From NCBI GenBank assembly GCA_015350385.1, contig WNKI01000002.1:5941414-6005413 (forward strand): a stretch of DNA of 64,000 nt, read 5' to 3'. The notes beneath the pieces were generated by a model. It was not told the DNA's origin and searched no databases. It saw nothing but the letters and a program-made list of their open reading frames with translations. The position numbers were made by a program, and so were the translations under genes. Below are positions 1 through 10,913 of the stretch, in pieces (within the stretch, counting starts at the first letter, position 1; each line of letters opens with the position of its first letter). Source of the stretch: Aculops lycopersici (Eukaryota > Arthropoda > Arachnida > Trombidiformes > Eriophyidae).

Positions 1-1191
1 TCTCTTGGCCGCCTGTCGAGCCTCTTTAGCCTCAGCTGCTAATCGCTCGAGTTCCGCCTTACGCTTCTCTTCTTGCTCTTTGAGAATCTTATTCTTTTCA
101 ATTTCTATTAATTGATGTTCTAATTCTTTGATCCGTCTCTTTCTCATTGTTAAATCTTCAGACAGTTCTTTCTTTTCTTTGAATATCCTAGTTCCATTGA
201 AATACCAATACTCGTAACCTTGAGAATCTTTCCCAATGCTTTCTAATCTCAGATCGTCGTAGGAGTAATCCTTCAGGGCATCTGAGGAATCCTCGCACCA
301 TAATCGGTAATCACATAATGCATAGAATAAATCTATTTTATCATCAAGGGGTAGATCGTTAAATTTCAATTGTTTCTCTAGCTCAACTCCATCTTGGGTT
401 ATTATTGATTTACGGAATGGTGATGGAAAATGTTCTAGTTCTACCCAATTGTAATCAACTAATCGCTGAAGATAGGTTTGCCAATTTGATTGAGTAATTT
501 TAGTATTAAAATGAGGTTTCAATAGGGAAATAGCTAGCCTGACTAGTAGATGCAAATCTTTGTTCTCGTCATTCTGTGGTTGCTGCTGCTGTTGCTCTTG
601 GTGGTCTTGTTCTCTTGCTTGCAACTGATTTGCCTGCCTGAGAGAATATCCACTATAATTAGAGTTGTTATATCTGTTCGACGATGAAATTTGAAAGTCA
701 GGATCCTTTTCGGTGTCATCCAAAGTTGAATAGTTTAGACCACCGTTTCCATTTAAACCCCTGGTTTTCTTATATCCAGTATTGAATGGTGAATCCTCCT
801 CCTCCTCATCATCATCATCCTCACCAACACCCTCGTCTTGTTCCTCCTTAACAACTTGATTTCCATTCTCAAGTTTGACAATCTTACCCGCGACTGGAGC
901 GCCATTGTTATCTTCGGCTACAACCTGATTATCATTTGCAACTGCATCGCTATCAATAGCTTGAGGTTTTTTATCTTTATCTTGGTTACCCGCCGCCTCA
1001 GATTCCTCCGAATCAGAGTTCCCGTTATCGGAGGGCTGGAGCCATTTTGGTAATGGGGGATCAGGAATATCTACTATAAATGCTTGCTCCAACTCCTCCG
1101 GATCAAACTGAGGCAACTTAAATGGTTTGCCAAAATAGGTGCAAAAATGATGGATTCCGGCCACTTGCCAATATGATCTGACCTCCTCCAT
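1..1191 (-). CDS. CECR2: CECR2-like chromatin-remodelling protein, N-terminal 397 residues (partial)
   Basis: The minus strand is open from an ATG at 1191 to the window edge with no stop, so the gene continues to the left. The start MEEVRSYWQVAGIHHFCTYF, followed by FDPEELEQAF, matches the N-terminus of CECR2 (human WWEVPAIAHFCSLF and so on). After an acidic, low-complexity insert (about residues 55-210) the CECR2 helical region resumes: a VRLAISLLKPHF stretch near residue 217, then LCDYRLWCED and YEYWYFNGTRIF near residue 320. A charged coiled coil (about 335-397) runs into the edge. CECR2 partners ISWI-type ATPases in the nucleus (CERF complex). The bromodomain expected further on lies outside the window. 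The acidic insert between the first helix block and the rest is longer than in vertebrates. Family assignment is firm; full gene structure is unknown. Confidence 0.85.
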   Translation of the reverse strand, partial: MEEVRSYWQVAGIHHFCTYFGKPFKLPQFDPEELEQAFIVDIPDPPLPKWLQPSDNGNSDSEESEAAGNQDKDKKPQAIDSDAVANDNQVVAEDNNGAPVAGKIVKLENGNQVVKEEQDEGVGEDDDDEEEEDSPFNTGYKKTRGLNGNGGLNYSTLDDTEKDPDFQISSSNRYNNSNYSGYSLRQANQLQAREQDHQEQQQQQPQNDENKDLHLLVRLAISLLKPHFNTKITQSNWQTYLQRLVDYNWVELEHFPSPFRKSIITQDGVELEKQLKFNDLPLDDKIDLFYALCDYRLWCEDSSDALKDYSYDDLRLESIGKDSQGYEYWYFNGTRIFKEKKELSEDLTMRKRRIKELEHQLIEIEKNKILKEQEEKRKAELERLAAEAKEARQAAKR

Positions 1192-2074
1192 AATCTATCG
1201 GTAGATTGAGAGACTTTTGGTGGAGAGCCTCCAACTACTATTAGTGGTCTCTCTTTCTTTCTCTTGCCAAGCGCGAGTGAGGCTCTCAATCGACACTTAT
1301 GAATCCACCAACAACTAAGCGTTATAATATGCTCGTGATGGTATTTGTCGTTTTGTTGGTGTTGAAATAAGTGTAAATGTGCGAATGATAACAGTAATAA
1401 TATTTATGTTTTGTTTCATTCGCGAGTTGAACTGGGAGACTGGCAGAACTGCGAGCTAAGAAGTTCAGTCCAGGATCGCGAACTGGATTTGGAACTCCAT
1501 CCCTATTTGCGAACGCAAAGCAGCACGCAAATCCAATGTTAAATCTTATGCTTCGTTCTAGCCTACGCCGCCACATACATTTCCATTGCGAGGCCGGGGC
1601 GCTGCTGCAAGTTGCAATGCAAACTGCCGCTGCTGCTCTTGCAGCGCGTTGGCAGCTCGAGATGCAAGCGAGCACTCGTGCGTCGAGCAAAATCCTTGTG
1701 CTTTTCCCCTCTTCTTTTCAAGTTAAGTTTAGGGGAAAATTTTTCTCAAAGGGGGTCGCAGTCCACGGGCATCTGGGACAAAAAACTTCAGGACTCTCAG
1801 TGCGCAGTGGCAATGGGAGCAGAAGAAAAGATTGGATTGTGAGCGGGAAAAATCAAAAACACGTGCGAAGCTATGGAACAAGATATGTGCCTACATAAAT
1901 GTAATCTTTCTTTGTTTACATTTTCCCAGAACTCAATTAGCCAAACGAATAGCCGTCAGCTTAGGTTTTGATATTATTTGACCATGCTGCGAGGCATCAG
2001 ATAGATTTACTTGTACTCATAACAATCAAGGTGGACAAAGGACTACAGAGAGTTGAAATTTTCCTTCATGCGAG
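1192..2074. other. Divergent intergenic region, CECR2-like / MRPS24
   Basis: This stretch between two divergently transcribed genes must contain both promoters and 5' UTRs. Overlapping open frames of 70-120 codons exist on both strands (about 1322-1898) but contradict each other and resemble nothing, so I treat them as chance. No tRNA or repeat was seen. Confidence 0.6.
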
Positions 2075-2578
2075 ATGCTGTCGACGATGGCGAGCTTAAG
2101 ACATTTGACCACACCAATCAACTTACTCACAATTCAGAGGTCATTTTTGCACCTGTCTTGTTGTATGCAACAAAAGTGTGCTGGTCGTTACAAGGCTTCA
2201 ATCAACAGGGATTTTCCGTTAACTTATGAGCAAGCTAACAAGCCAGATATGATTGGAGTTCGCAAGTCGTGGAACTCTTTGAACACAAGCACACACTCAG
2301 GAGCAACTAGGAAACCAGAAACAGCAATTGAAGATATACTAATCAGAAAGTTTATTCATGGTACTTGGCCGAGGATGCTTGCCTCAGAAGTGATTATCAA
2401 GAGGAGAGCCAATAGTATATCAGTGAGCTTCATGGCTACGCGAATGTTGAACCCACAGAAGATGTACTTTCTAATAGGTTACACTGAGGAGATTTTGAGT
2501 CTTTTGTTGAAATGCATCGTCAAAGTTGAGTTGCAGACCGTTGAAAGCCATACGGACATGGTCTACAAGTACATCTAG
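2075..2578 (+). CDS. MRPS24: Mitochondrial small ribosomal subunit protein uS3m (MRPS24)
   Basis: An intronless 167-residue protein of the usual MRPS24 length. The first 35-40 residues are basic and hydroxylated, like a mitochondrial presequence. The family core follows: LTYEQANKPDMIGVRKSW (human VTYEEAHAPHYIAHRKGW), then IEDILIRKFIHGTWP, KRRANSISV, YFLIGYTEEILSLLLKC and the C-terminal MVYKYI (human VVYKYL). It is a component of the mitoribosome small subunit. The ATG at 2075 is used because it leads the presequence; a second in-frame ATG lies four codons later. The next gene, SNU13, is convergent, with 166 bp between the stops. Confidence 0.93.
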   Translation: MLSTMASLRHLTTPINLLTIQRSFLHLSCCMQQKCAGRYKASINRDFPLTYEQANKPDMIGVRKSWNSLNTSTHSGATRKPETAIEDILIRKFIHGTWPRMLASEVIIKRRANSISVSFMATRMLNPQKMYFLIGYTEEILSLLLKCIVKVELQTVESHTDMVYKYI

Positions 2579-2744
2579 TCAAAGATCTAACCCAGTCGTG
2601 TCATGATAATAAATGAATCAATTAGGTTGTGTAAAGCAAAAGAGCATGAAGTATTGAGAGATATTCAGTATTCATACAACTTTGTTTAATTAATTTACAA
2701 GATTATTCGCATTACGAACAGTTTGGTCCAGCTTAGACGTCTGT

Positions 2745-3134
2745 TTAGATTAGCAGCTTTTCGATTTCATGATGTACTCCGCTTATTTGAGATTTCAGCT
2801 GGGAATTTTCATTCTGAATTATTGAGCAGGCAACAACTGACCTCTGGACACCGCTAGCCCGACCAAGTGCTTGCTTAGATTTCACGAATACGTAAGGAAC
2901 ATTTTTGTCCTCGCATAACAAGGGCAAATGTAGTAAAATCTCCAAGGGTTCAGCATCGGCAGCCATGATGATCAACTCGGATTGATTCCTGTTTAATGTT
3001 TTCGTCGCCTCGTTAGCTCCTCGCTTCAATTGATTGTAGTTATTGGCTTGCTGAACCATATTCAATATCTTAGTCGTCAAACTGGGGTCGGCCAGTGGGT
3101 ATGCCTTTGGATTAACCTGATCGTCTTCCGTCAT
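2745..3134 (-). CDS. SNU13: SNU13 / NHP2L1 (15.5K) RNA-binding protein
   Basis: A 129-residue L7Ae-family protein almost identical to animal NHP2L1 (128 residues). Visible signatures are VNPKAYPLADPSLT near the N-terminus, the kink-turn-binding segment QLKRGANEATKTLNRNQSE, IIMAADAEPLEILLHLP and the C-terminal GVQRSVVACSI. It binds the kink-turn of U4 snRNA in the tri-snRNP and of box C/D snoRNAs in the nucleus and nucleolus. No intron is needed to make the full-length protein. It is divergent from transportin-3. The C-terminus is QISGVHHEIEKLLI; this last part varies among species. Confidence 0.96.
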   Translation of the reverse strand: MTEDDQVNPKAYPLADPSLTTKILNMVQQANNYNQLKRGANEATKTLNRNQSELIIMAADAEPLEILLHLPLLCEDKNVPYVFVKSKQALGRASGVQRSVVACSIIQNENSQLKSQISGVHHEIEKLLI

Positions 3135-3732
3135 TTTGTTTGTATTTGGCTGTATTTAATTCTTGTACTAAATCTAAATATCGAAGATATCGGACTATAA
3201 TTTGCGAAATGATAATTAAGTTGTTTTTAGTGCGTAGACCAATACAGTTACTGGTTGGATCGGCAACGTGCTAATGTTGATACAGGTTCTCTGCACTCAA
3301 AAATGCAAACAGAAAGCGACCACATGTTTTTCTGCCGATGAACGTGCATTCAAGCAGTCCAAAAACGAATTAAATGAAGGCTGCCGCGGCGGTAGTGCCG
3401 CCATGTGAGTTTTATAACCATGAAAGTTCAAAACACAGTGAAACAGGGATGAGCATTCACCCTATCAGCTGGCCAATGACATGAACGTCTTGATCAATAA
3501 CTATTGCACGACTTCCTTATTCATCAAGCAACTGCATTAAAAATTATTTATCCAATCAACCTAATTGGTGACATATGCTTATACTGCATCTAATATTGAA
3601 TAACGATTCAAGCAAAATTACTCTGTGATAAATCTAACACAATTTTAGATGGAATCTGGTACCTCCGTTAGGTCGTAGAGCTGTATCGACTAAACTTTTA
3701 AGAATATTAGAATCCAATCGACTTTAAACAAC
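3135..3732. promoter_or_regulatory. Divergent promoter region SNU13 / TNPO3
   Basis: A 598-bp spacer between two divergent start codons. A GCCGCCATG motif lies near 3402, next to a small GGCGG...CCGCC inverted repeat. It resembles the YY1/Pho core found near metazoan promoters. No supported reading frame was seen. Confidence 0.4.
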
Positions 3733-6708
3733 ATGGAAAAACCAACCTTAGAGACAGTCAAAGCTGCTATCAAGACTGTGTTATCTTATGATACCAGCAA
3801 TGACAGGCGGGCAGCGCAAATGTTCTTAGAAAGTTTGGAAAATTCAGTTCACGGGTGGGAGATCAGCGATCAATTATTGGCATCCCATGACGGCATTGAT
3901 GTTAGTTATTTAGCAGCTCACATGTTACGCCGAAAAATTTCGAAAAATTTCAGCGAGTTACCCCACGACTGTTATGATTCTCTCAAGAACTCGATCTTGA
4001 ATCATCTTCAATCTTTTGAAGATTACGCAGTCCAAGGGCAATTGACGATGGCCATATCAGACTTGACTTTACTATTGCATGAATGGAAGAATCCCATCGA
4101 GGATCTCGCTAAACAGCTCGGGCTTGATGTAGGTCTAGAAACGACACTAGGTTGCGATTATACGACCGTAATAAAAGCTTTGCACAGTCGGCTCATTTTT
4201 GCAAGCATCATACATCAGATGTGCGATCTAAATCACAACAGGACTGAAAGACCATGTCGCATTGGGGCTCGACGGAGGGAAGAGTTTGAAGACTACTTAA
4301 TCTCTAAATGCCAGCAAGCTATCACGTGGTGGCTCAACACCCTCAGAGAAATTAATGTAGTTCGTGGCCCCTTGGAGAATAGTCCAACAAGTACCGAAGC
4401 AGACTTTGCAGCAAAAAACAAGTGCCTCCAGCTCCTAGATAAATTGGTTGGTCAGATATATCTTTGCTATAGCGCTTGGTTGAGGATATTCGACGAAGAG
4501 AACGCAAATGAATCCCTTCCACTGGTTGATTCCGCCTTCAATCATCTACAGGACATAGACTGCTCTGAACACATACACAAGAATGCAGTTGAGGTCGTAG
4601 TAGCAACAACCAATTTTGTTGAGGATATGAGATCAGTCAATTACCTCATCGATCACCTAGTGACAAGGCTTTATGTCTTAGAGGAGACCTTCAAGCAATC
4701 GATTCAAAATGAAGATATCGAGAAATCTAGTAGCTTAGCCAGAGCATTCACTAGCATCTCCGAGCTAGCTCTACCTACTCATGTTATCGAGAAGAAGGAT
4801 TTCAGGATAGTTGAGCTGATGTTGGGTTGTTTAGTCCATTTTGATTTCGAAGTGGTCGAGGAAACCTTTTCATTCTGGTGGCTATACATAGAGCAAATTC
4901 AGAATCGACTCAAGCAGGACGAATATGCATCTTTTGTCCCATATGTGAATAAGTTTGTCATGGCTGTAATTAAGCTATGTCAATTCGATCCAGATGAAGA
5001 CTCAGTTATACCTCGGGATCAAGATATACATACTTTCAGGGCAAACTCGGAGGAGCTCATCTGTAATGTCATGTATATAACAACTGTGCAAGATTTTATT
5101 AGAGACAATAATATCTTGCAAGAACTATTAATGAATCACCCTTGGGAGAAAACGGAAGCCAATCTTTTTCTAATCTCATGTCTATCGAGCTTGATGATCT
5201 CAGAGGAGACTGCATTATGGAATCAGATCTTTCAATGTATTTTGAGACAGCAAACAAAAATCATGGATCTGATGAGTCTTGCCAATTGTGATCAACTTCC
5301 AATCAAGATTGGAGTTTCCGAAGGAGAAGTGCACCCTCAGATCGTAGCCACAACATTGAAGATTTTCGGAGCAATGGAGAACTTTCTAGCAGACTACCCC
5401 GATTATTTAATACTGGCAATCAAATACATATTAACATCGATCAACAATGAAAAATACAGAACTCAATTGATGCGACACGCCGCCAAAGCTCTCGCTAATA
5501 TAATGGAACAAAATGCATCTCGACATCTTGGTGGATATCCTCAGTTGATGGTTATAGTAAGGGAGCTATGTACCAATCTGAGCGGCTTCGACACTGCCGC
5601 AGCAAGTGAGTTACTAAGGTGTGGAGCCTATATGTCAGGAGCCATAAGTGATATCAATCTAAAGGATCAGTTTCTATGTGATATGATCCGACCCATAATG
5701 AAATCATTGACTGAAAGTATGCAAAAGCCAGATCGTGACGATACAGAGCTGACAACGAATATGGACCATATATCTTCGTTCTTTAAGCAAATCAACCTGC
5801 GTCCTCAAACCATACCAGAGTTGCGAAACTTCATTTCTGTGATTGACAAGGAACTATGGCCTATCATATTCGAAGTGCTCGTGAAGGGTGCCGAAGCGAG
5901 AGGTGAGACAATCGAAAAGTCTTGTCGAGCTATCAGGTATATAATCCGTTCGCTAAAACCAGAGTGGATGATTCAACGTGTTGCTGACACTATGATCAAT
6001 CTATACCGAACATATCCACAGAATTCAAGCCCCCTCTACATATGTTCGATTCTAGTGGACGAGTTTGCTAACAAGAGTGCAGAAATCAATCAAGGTCTGT
6101 TTGCCATGTTGGAAATATTTTGTACCCTTACATTTACTCTATTAGAGGTCAATGCATCACAATCTCAAAGCCTTTTGACTATGAAGAGTTACCCAGAAAC
6201 CATCGACGACATGATGCGATTGTTTACAAGATTCATGACGAAATGCCCCGATGAATTCGTTCACTGCAAGGCTCTAGAGTCAATAATCGAGCTTAGCATA
6301 TCGTCACTACGAATAGACCACCCGGATGCAAACGAAAATGTGTCGAAATTTGTTAGAGCTCTCATCGAGTTGGCACAAACCAACAAATATCCTCATATAA
6401 CCGAGGCTGTTAGAAATGTTTTGGGTGCCCGCATAACAGATTCTGTTATCAAGGCTTGCTTGTTCGACATACCTGTCAACTTGATTGGCAATGAAGCTGA
6501 AGTGCTACACACGTTGCGCGGCTTTGATAAAGAACTATACGCTAATTGGGTTACGTTATCAACTAGCGGTTTACCTAAAACTAATTCACAAGGACTTGTT
6601 ACCATTACCCCGGAACAGCTTCAGGATTTTCAAGCAACATTGGCATCTGCAGATTCGGTGAAACGAATAGTCAGCGCACTAAGAGCTACAGTTAGATTAT
6701 ATACTTGA
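3733..6708 (+). CDS. TNPO3: Transportin-3 (importin-beta family)
   Basis: A single uninterrupted 991-codon frame. The N-terminus (KPTLETVKAAI, then SVHGWEISDQLL and AISDLTLLLHEWK) aligns with human transportin-3 (KPTLQLVYQAV, SVHAWEISDQLL, AIADLALQMPSWK). The whole protein is predicted to be alpha-helical HEAT repeats, starting with an importin-beta N-terminal domain (about residues 1-110). Transportin-3 carries phosphorylated SR-rich splicing factors into the nucleus in a RanGTP-dependent cycle. It is slightly longer than the human protein (923 residues), with extra segments in the first third. The ATG at 3733 follows an in-frame stop region and matches the family start. ATTAAA near 6730 may be the poly(A) signal. 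A 3-kb animal gene without introns is notable. Confidence 0.95.
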   Translation: MEKPTLETVKAAIKTVLSYDTSNDRRAAQMFLESLENSVHGWEISDQLLASHDGIDVSYLAAHMLRRKISKNFSELPHDCYDSLKNSILNHLQSFEDYAVQGQLTMAISDLTLLLHEWKNPIEDLAKQLGLDVGLETTLGCDYTTVIKALHSRLIFASIIHQMCDLNHNRTERPCRIGARRREEFEDYLISKCQQAITWWLNTLREINVVRGPLENSPTSTEADFAAKNKCLQLLDKLVGQIYLCYSAWLRIFDEENANESLPLVDSAFNHLQDIDCSEHIHKNAVEVVVATTNFVEDMRSVNYLIDHLVTRLYVLEETFKQSIQNEDIEKSSSLARAFTSISELALPTHVIEKKDFRIVELMLGCLVHFDFEVVEETFSFWWLYIEQIQNRLKQDEYASFVPYVNKFVMAVIKLCQFDPDEDSVIPRDQDIHTFRANSEELICNVMYITTVQDFIRDNNILQELLMNHPWEKTEANLFLISCLSSLMISEETALWNQIFQCILRQQTKIMDLMSLANCDQLPIKIGVSEGEVHPQIVATTLKIFGAMENFLADYPDYLILAIKYILTSINNEKYRTQLMRHAAKALANIMEQNASRHLGGYPQLMVIVRELCTNLSGFDTAAASELLRCGAYMSGAISDINLKDQFLCDMIRPIMKSLTESMQKPDRDDTELTTNMDHISSFFKQINLRPQTIPELRNFISVIDKELWPIIFEVLVKGAEARGETIEKSCRAIRYIIRSLKPEWMIQRVADTMINLYRTYPQNSSPLYICSILVDEFANKSAEINQGLFAMLEIFCTLTFTLLEVNASQSQSLLTMKSYPETIDDMMRLFTRFMTKCPDEFVHCKALESIIELSISSLRIDHPDANENVSKFVRALIELAQTNKYPHITEAVRNVLGARITDSVIKACLFDIPVNLIGNEAEVLHTLRGFDKELYANWVTLSTSGLPKTNSQGLVTITPEQLQDFQATLASADSVKRIVSALRATVRLYT

Positions 6709-6987
6709 CGTCCCGTAATGATTCTTCATTAAAATTACCAATTCTAGTTACATCATCATCGACGCGCATCTTTCGACAGGGTTGATTGCGGTGTTTCAAG
6801 GAATTACAGAACACACATGAGACTAAGATGTTTCTGAGTTGATGACGAGTTTTACGCACGATGATTTATTGACACGATTAGATGTAAAATTAGTATCAAA
6901 TATCAACACAGTTGGTCTTTGGTACTAAACTCGTGACTCCCCAACAGGTGCGCGCAACTTTCTTCCATCAAGCAAATGAATGAATTC

Positions 6988-8540
6988 TCACTCATCATCC
7001 TCTTGTTGGTACTCGGCCACATACAGTGATTTATCAATAACTCTCGGGATTGGCGCTATTTGAGTTCCAAGTTCTGATTCGATTTTGTGCATGTTTAGCC
7101 TATCTTCGTAGGTTATTAGATTGATAGCAATACCGAGATGACCGAACCTTCCTGATCTTCCAATTCTGTGCAGATAAGTTTCGGACATTTTTGGAAAGTC
7201 GAAGTTAATGACTACATTGACGGCTTGAATGTCAATACCACGAGTGAAGAGGTCGGAGCAGACCAAGTTTCTGCAAAGACCATTTCTAAAATCGTGAAAC
7301 ACACGGTTACGATGAGGTTGCGACATTTTAGCATGAATGTAATAGCACGAGTATCCGAGCTCGGCGATCTTCTTGGCGAGTAGCTCAACGCGTTGAGTAG
7401 AATTACAGAATATTATAGATTGATTGATCTGTAGCTTTGAAAACAATGTATTCAAGCAATGCACCTTTTGCTTTTCCTGTACGTAAGCATAATATTGTGT
7501 AAGGCCCTTGAGTGTGAGCTCTTCCATCAAGTTGATCTCATATGGTTTCTTCTTGCTCAGGTGCTTTTTCTACAAAATCCAGGGGAAAAGGGGTAGGAAT
7601 ATTTTTAGGTTAGATTAATTCTTGGAGAACAACACTAGTTCAAGTATAATGATTTGTCAACAGATCAGTAAGTGGTAAGGTTGGTATCGTCCTAACTCAA
7701 CTGACATGTGAGTTATCTGTAGCAGAACTGGTAAATTCTTTCATCATGTTGACAGAATGATGCAATAGCGGATAGTAGATAGGATACATACCACAAAGTC
7801 CATTACCGTCAGAGGGAAGGTGGCTGAAAACAAGAGAATTTGCCGGTTCTCGGGTAAGAGAGCAATAACTTGATCGAGCATTCCAGAGAAGTCCTGAGAC
7901 AATAACTTATCGGCTTCGTCTAGAACAAGCATTTTACAGTTGTTCATCTGAGCAACCTTCTTCTCCATGAGGTCGAGGATTCTACCGGGGGTAGCGATAA
8001 TAACGTGTACTATTGGTGGTATGGGATTAGATGAACTTGTTAGTAATCAGACGTGGCCAACACCAATTGTTGTACATAGATAATGAGGAAACACCTACCG
8101 TTGTCATAAATACGCATGATATCGTCCTTGAGATTAGTACCACCAGTTGTGGCCATAACACGAGCACCCATATGTTTCGATAATTCAATGCAAATTTGGC
8201 TCGTTTGTAGTGCTAGTTCACGGGTGGGCACAATGATAAGAGCTTGAATGTCGTCGCTTTTGGTGTTGATTCTCTGAAGTATTGGTATGATGTAGGCGCC
8301 AGTTTTTCCCGTTCCATTCTTGGCTCTTGCAAGCACATCTTGTCCAAGTAATGAAATCGGTATACTGGCCTCCTGAATTGGTGATGGCTTCTCCCATCCT
8401 TTCTCAAAAATGCCCATGAGAAGTTCGCGTTTTAAGCAGAGATCTTCGAATTCCTGGCCCTTCGTGGCGGTAACGTCGGTGGTCTTTTTGCGCCTGTCCT
8501 TTGGAGGCATCTTGACGTTATTTCTTAGTTCAACGTCCAT
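6988..8540 (-). CDS. me31B: Me31B/DDX6 DEAD-box RNA helicase, three exons
   Basis: Joined exons are 8540-8099, 8009-7792 and 7569-6988. Introns are GTAGGT...ATAG (89 bp) and GTATGT...GTAG (222 bp). The product is 413 residues. The order of motifs is complete: Q motif KPSPIQEASIPI, motif I AKNGTGKT (73-80), PTRELA (105-110), GG of TTGGTN, ATPGR (153-157), DEAD (178-181), SAT (209-211). The RecA2 domain follows, with QSIIFCNSTQR, DLFTRGIDIQAVN and HRIGRSGRFGHLG. It ends DKSLYVAEYQQEDDE, as in DDX6. This helicase represses translation and promotes decapping in P-bodies. It is shorter than human DDX6 (483) because the disordered N-terminus is short. Each splice junction restores the DDX6 frame (for example TPGR and KPYEINLMEEL). 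Confidence 0.95.
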
Positions 8541-9760
8541 TGTTTCAGATTAGATTGAATATCAACTTTGTTGTAAATAGAATTATGATGACAATATTAG
8601 TTCAGATTGTGAAATTGGTAACGTGATGAAATGTATCGTAACGTAATGTAATGTTTGGTTATTTAATGCTTTAGTGTGACTCTATTATATTATATTATAT
8701 TATTATATGATATTGTATGCGAATCTTTATCTACGTATACTTTATATACGGCGGCGAAGTTGAGTCGAATCAAGTCGGTGATAGCACATACACACATTTA
8801 CTCCACTTCTACTGTAGTCCCCTTTGCCGCAGTGGCTACGGCAATTCGGGAATAAGCTCTGCAGCAGGCGGCGCATACAGAGAGTGTGCTCTATAGTGCA
8901 GTGCTGTGTGTGTTGTTTGTGTGAAATTGGAAAAACTCCCTGTCGCTCGTGCGAGAAGCAACTCAACTCGCGAAGCTGTGTCTCTAGTCGTGCGTTCAAG
9001 TTCACAGCTCATCGTTACAGATTACTCGTTGAAAGTGGTGGAGCTGGCAACTCCAGCACAAGAGACGAATGAGACTCCGCGCAAGCTGCATGCCAACCAA
9101 CTGCTCAAAAAACTCACAGCCCACCGAATTGGACGAAGCCGAGGGACGCACAATGGAAGGCAGGGGAAGGGAGACGAGAGAAGAGAACTGCCTCTCTCTT
9201 TTATCTCCCTCGCTTCTCTCGCCGGCCGATTCTCCCTGCTCGTTCCCCTGCTTGCCTGCCTGCCTGACTGAGTGTCTGCCTATCTAATAGCCCGCCGGCT
9301 ACTTGGCTGGTCGTCGCCGGCTTGCCCCCTGGTCGTTTGCACGGAGAACCATGCGGCTCATTCAAGTGGCTCAAAAAATCGTATCGCTGAAGCTGGACAA
9401 TAGGAGGCGGCGAAGGCAGAGGCAATCCAACTCGGAGACGGTGGAGGCAAGAAAAGTGAGGCACGTTGTTGTTGATGTCGACGTTCGTCCTCCTCATCGT
9501 CACTTCAATTCTCGTAGAGCAAACCATCAAAAAGTTGGTCTTCATCTGTGCCAATCGTCATAATTCTCATCAGTCGTGGCACAGTTTTGTATTTATTTTA
9601 CCTTTACCGTCAGATTCAGAGCACTAAATGTGACAATAATTATTCGAACAGTCATGTCATCTAGCGATCGGGTGTAGATATACCGAATAACAATTCGAGA
9701 GTACTTCTATTACTTCTTACACCATACTGGCTCTTCAACCCTCTATCCTAGAGCTCCGAG
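8541..9760. other. Divergent intergenic region DDX6 / SF3B2-like
   Basis: No supported gene. Near 8615-8715 there is simple AT-rich sequence (runs of TATAT, and repeated CGTAACG/TAATG words). From about 8800 to 9560 the sequence is more GC-rich, with tracts such as TGCCTGCCTGCC. Four or five overlapping open frames of 70-120 codons occur there on both strands. They conflict with one another and show no domain, so I regard them as chance. The promoters of both flanking genes must lie here. Confidence 0.55.
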
Positions 9761-10657
9761 ATGAGCAAAAATGATGGTGAAGACGACGTGGAAATCGAGT
9801 ACGTCTACGAGGCTCCTCCACAAGATGATCTGTTCAAGAACTTTGCTCATATATTTCAGAAATTCTCACAACTAGACCCAAATCTAGGCACGAATAAATC
9901 AGAGGCAGATGATGAGAATAATGAAAACAAAATTCATGCAGATGCTCAAGATGACAATAAAAAAGCTCTTATTGAGGCGAAGGCCAAAAAGGATGCTGAG
10001 GAGGAGAAAACAATATCAAAGAGAAAACTTCGTCAAATGACCAGGATCTCGGTGGCCGAGCTGAAGCAGCAAGTCGCCAGGCCTGAGTTGGTCGAGTTGC
10101 ACGATGTTACAGCTAGGGATCCACTGTTTCTACTTCAATTAAAGTCAACAAAAAATTCCGTCCCTGTTCCTAGACATTGGAACACAAAGCGGCGATACCT
10201 GCAAGGGAAGCGAGGATATGAGAAGCCGCCGTTTTTGCTCCCCGACTTCATTCGCAAAACAGGTATCATGGAGATGAGGGATTCGATTCAGGACAAGGAT
10301 ACTGGCAAATCATTGAAGTCCAAGACTAGAGAAAGAGTTCAACCTAAGATAGGCAAAATCCAAATGGACTATCAGCAACTGCATGATGCGTTCTTCAAGT
10401 GGCAAACCAAGCCTGACTTGACGATTCATGGCGATCTCTACTATGAGGGCAAGGAGTTTGAGAAGAAGTTCAAGTACAAACCAGGGGAGTTGAGCAATGA
10501 GCTCCGTCGAGCTCTAGGCATGCCGACTGGACCAGATGCACATAGATTCCCACCTCCTTGGGCGGCGGCAATGGAACGGCATGGACCGCCACCATCGTAT
10601 CCATACCTCAGACCGAGTCATATGGAGTTTGAAAATGCAAATTCGGATCAAGAATGA
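9761..10657 (+). CDS. SF3B2 (SAP145)-like protein reduced to the DUF382-PSP core
   Basis: A 298-residue intronless frame. After an acidic start containing EIEYVYEAPP it follows SF3B2 closely: KLRQMTRISVAELKQQVARP, VPVPRHWNTKRRYLQGKRG, EKPPFLLPDFIRKTGI, the DUF382 segment MDYQQLHDAFFKWQTKP, LTIHGDLYYEGKEFE, and a PSP domain (LSNELRRALGMPTGPDAH, FPPPWAAAMERHGPPPSYP). It then stops after PYLRPSHMEFENANSDQE. Human SF3B2 is 895 residues, with an N-terminal SAP domain and about 300 more residues after PSP. Both ends are missing here, and neither flank shows the lost parts. SF3B2 is a U2 snRNP component that binds SF3B4. AATAAA near 10697 fits an authentic 3' end. It may be a short paralogue or a retrocopy that kept an open frame. 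Confidence 0.85.
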   Translation: MSKNDGEDDVEIEYVYEAPPQDDLFKNFAHIFQKFSQLDPNLGTNKSEADDENNENKIHADAQDDNKKALIEAKAKKDAEEEKTISKRKLRQMTRISVAELKQQVARPELVELHDVTARDPLFLLQLKSTKNSVPVPRHWNTKRRYLQGKRGYEKPPFLLPDFIRKTGIMEMRDSIQDKDTGKSLKSKTRERVQPKIGKIQMDYQQLHDAFFKWQTKPDLTIHGDLYYEGKEFEKKFKYKPGELSNELRRALGMPTGPDAHRFPPPWAAAMERHGPPPSYPYLRPSHMEFENANSDQE

Positions 10658-10913
10658 CCTAACTACAACCTACCAAGAAGTGCACTGTGATCTCAAATAA
10701 ACTATAACGATCCTCGTCGGACGAGGCAAATCCAACAATTTTGTAGTTTTCTAAGATAGAAACTCCATGTCAAAATCCGTCATTAACAGCGCACGCGCTG
10801 CGCGAACATGAGAGCAAAAACATAAACATTGCAAGCAAAGTAGCTTGAATGGATTCTATTATCACCTCTAGATTTTTGTATAATTATCAGATATAAAATT
10901 GATAGCTAGCACT

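Noticed and set aside
8742..9563. Several overlapping open frames (64-121 codons) on both strands
   Set aside because: They overlap in conflicting frames in GC-rich spacer DNA, have no domain and no splice or promoter support.
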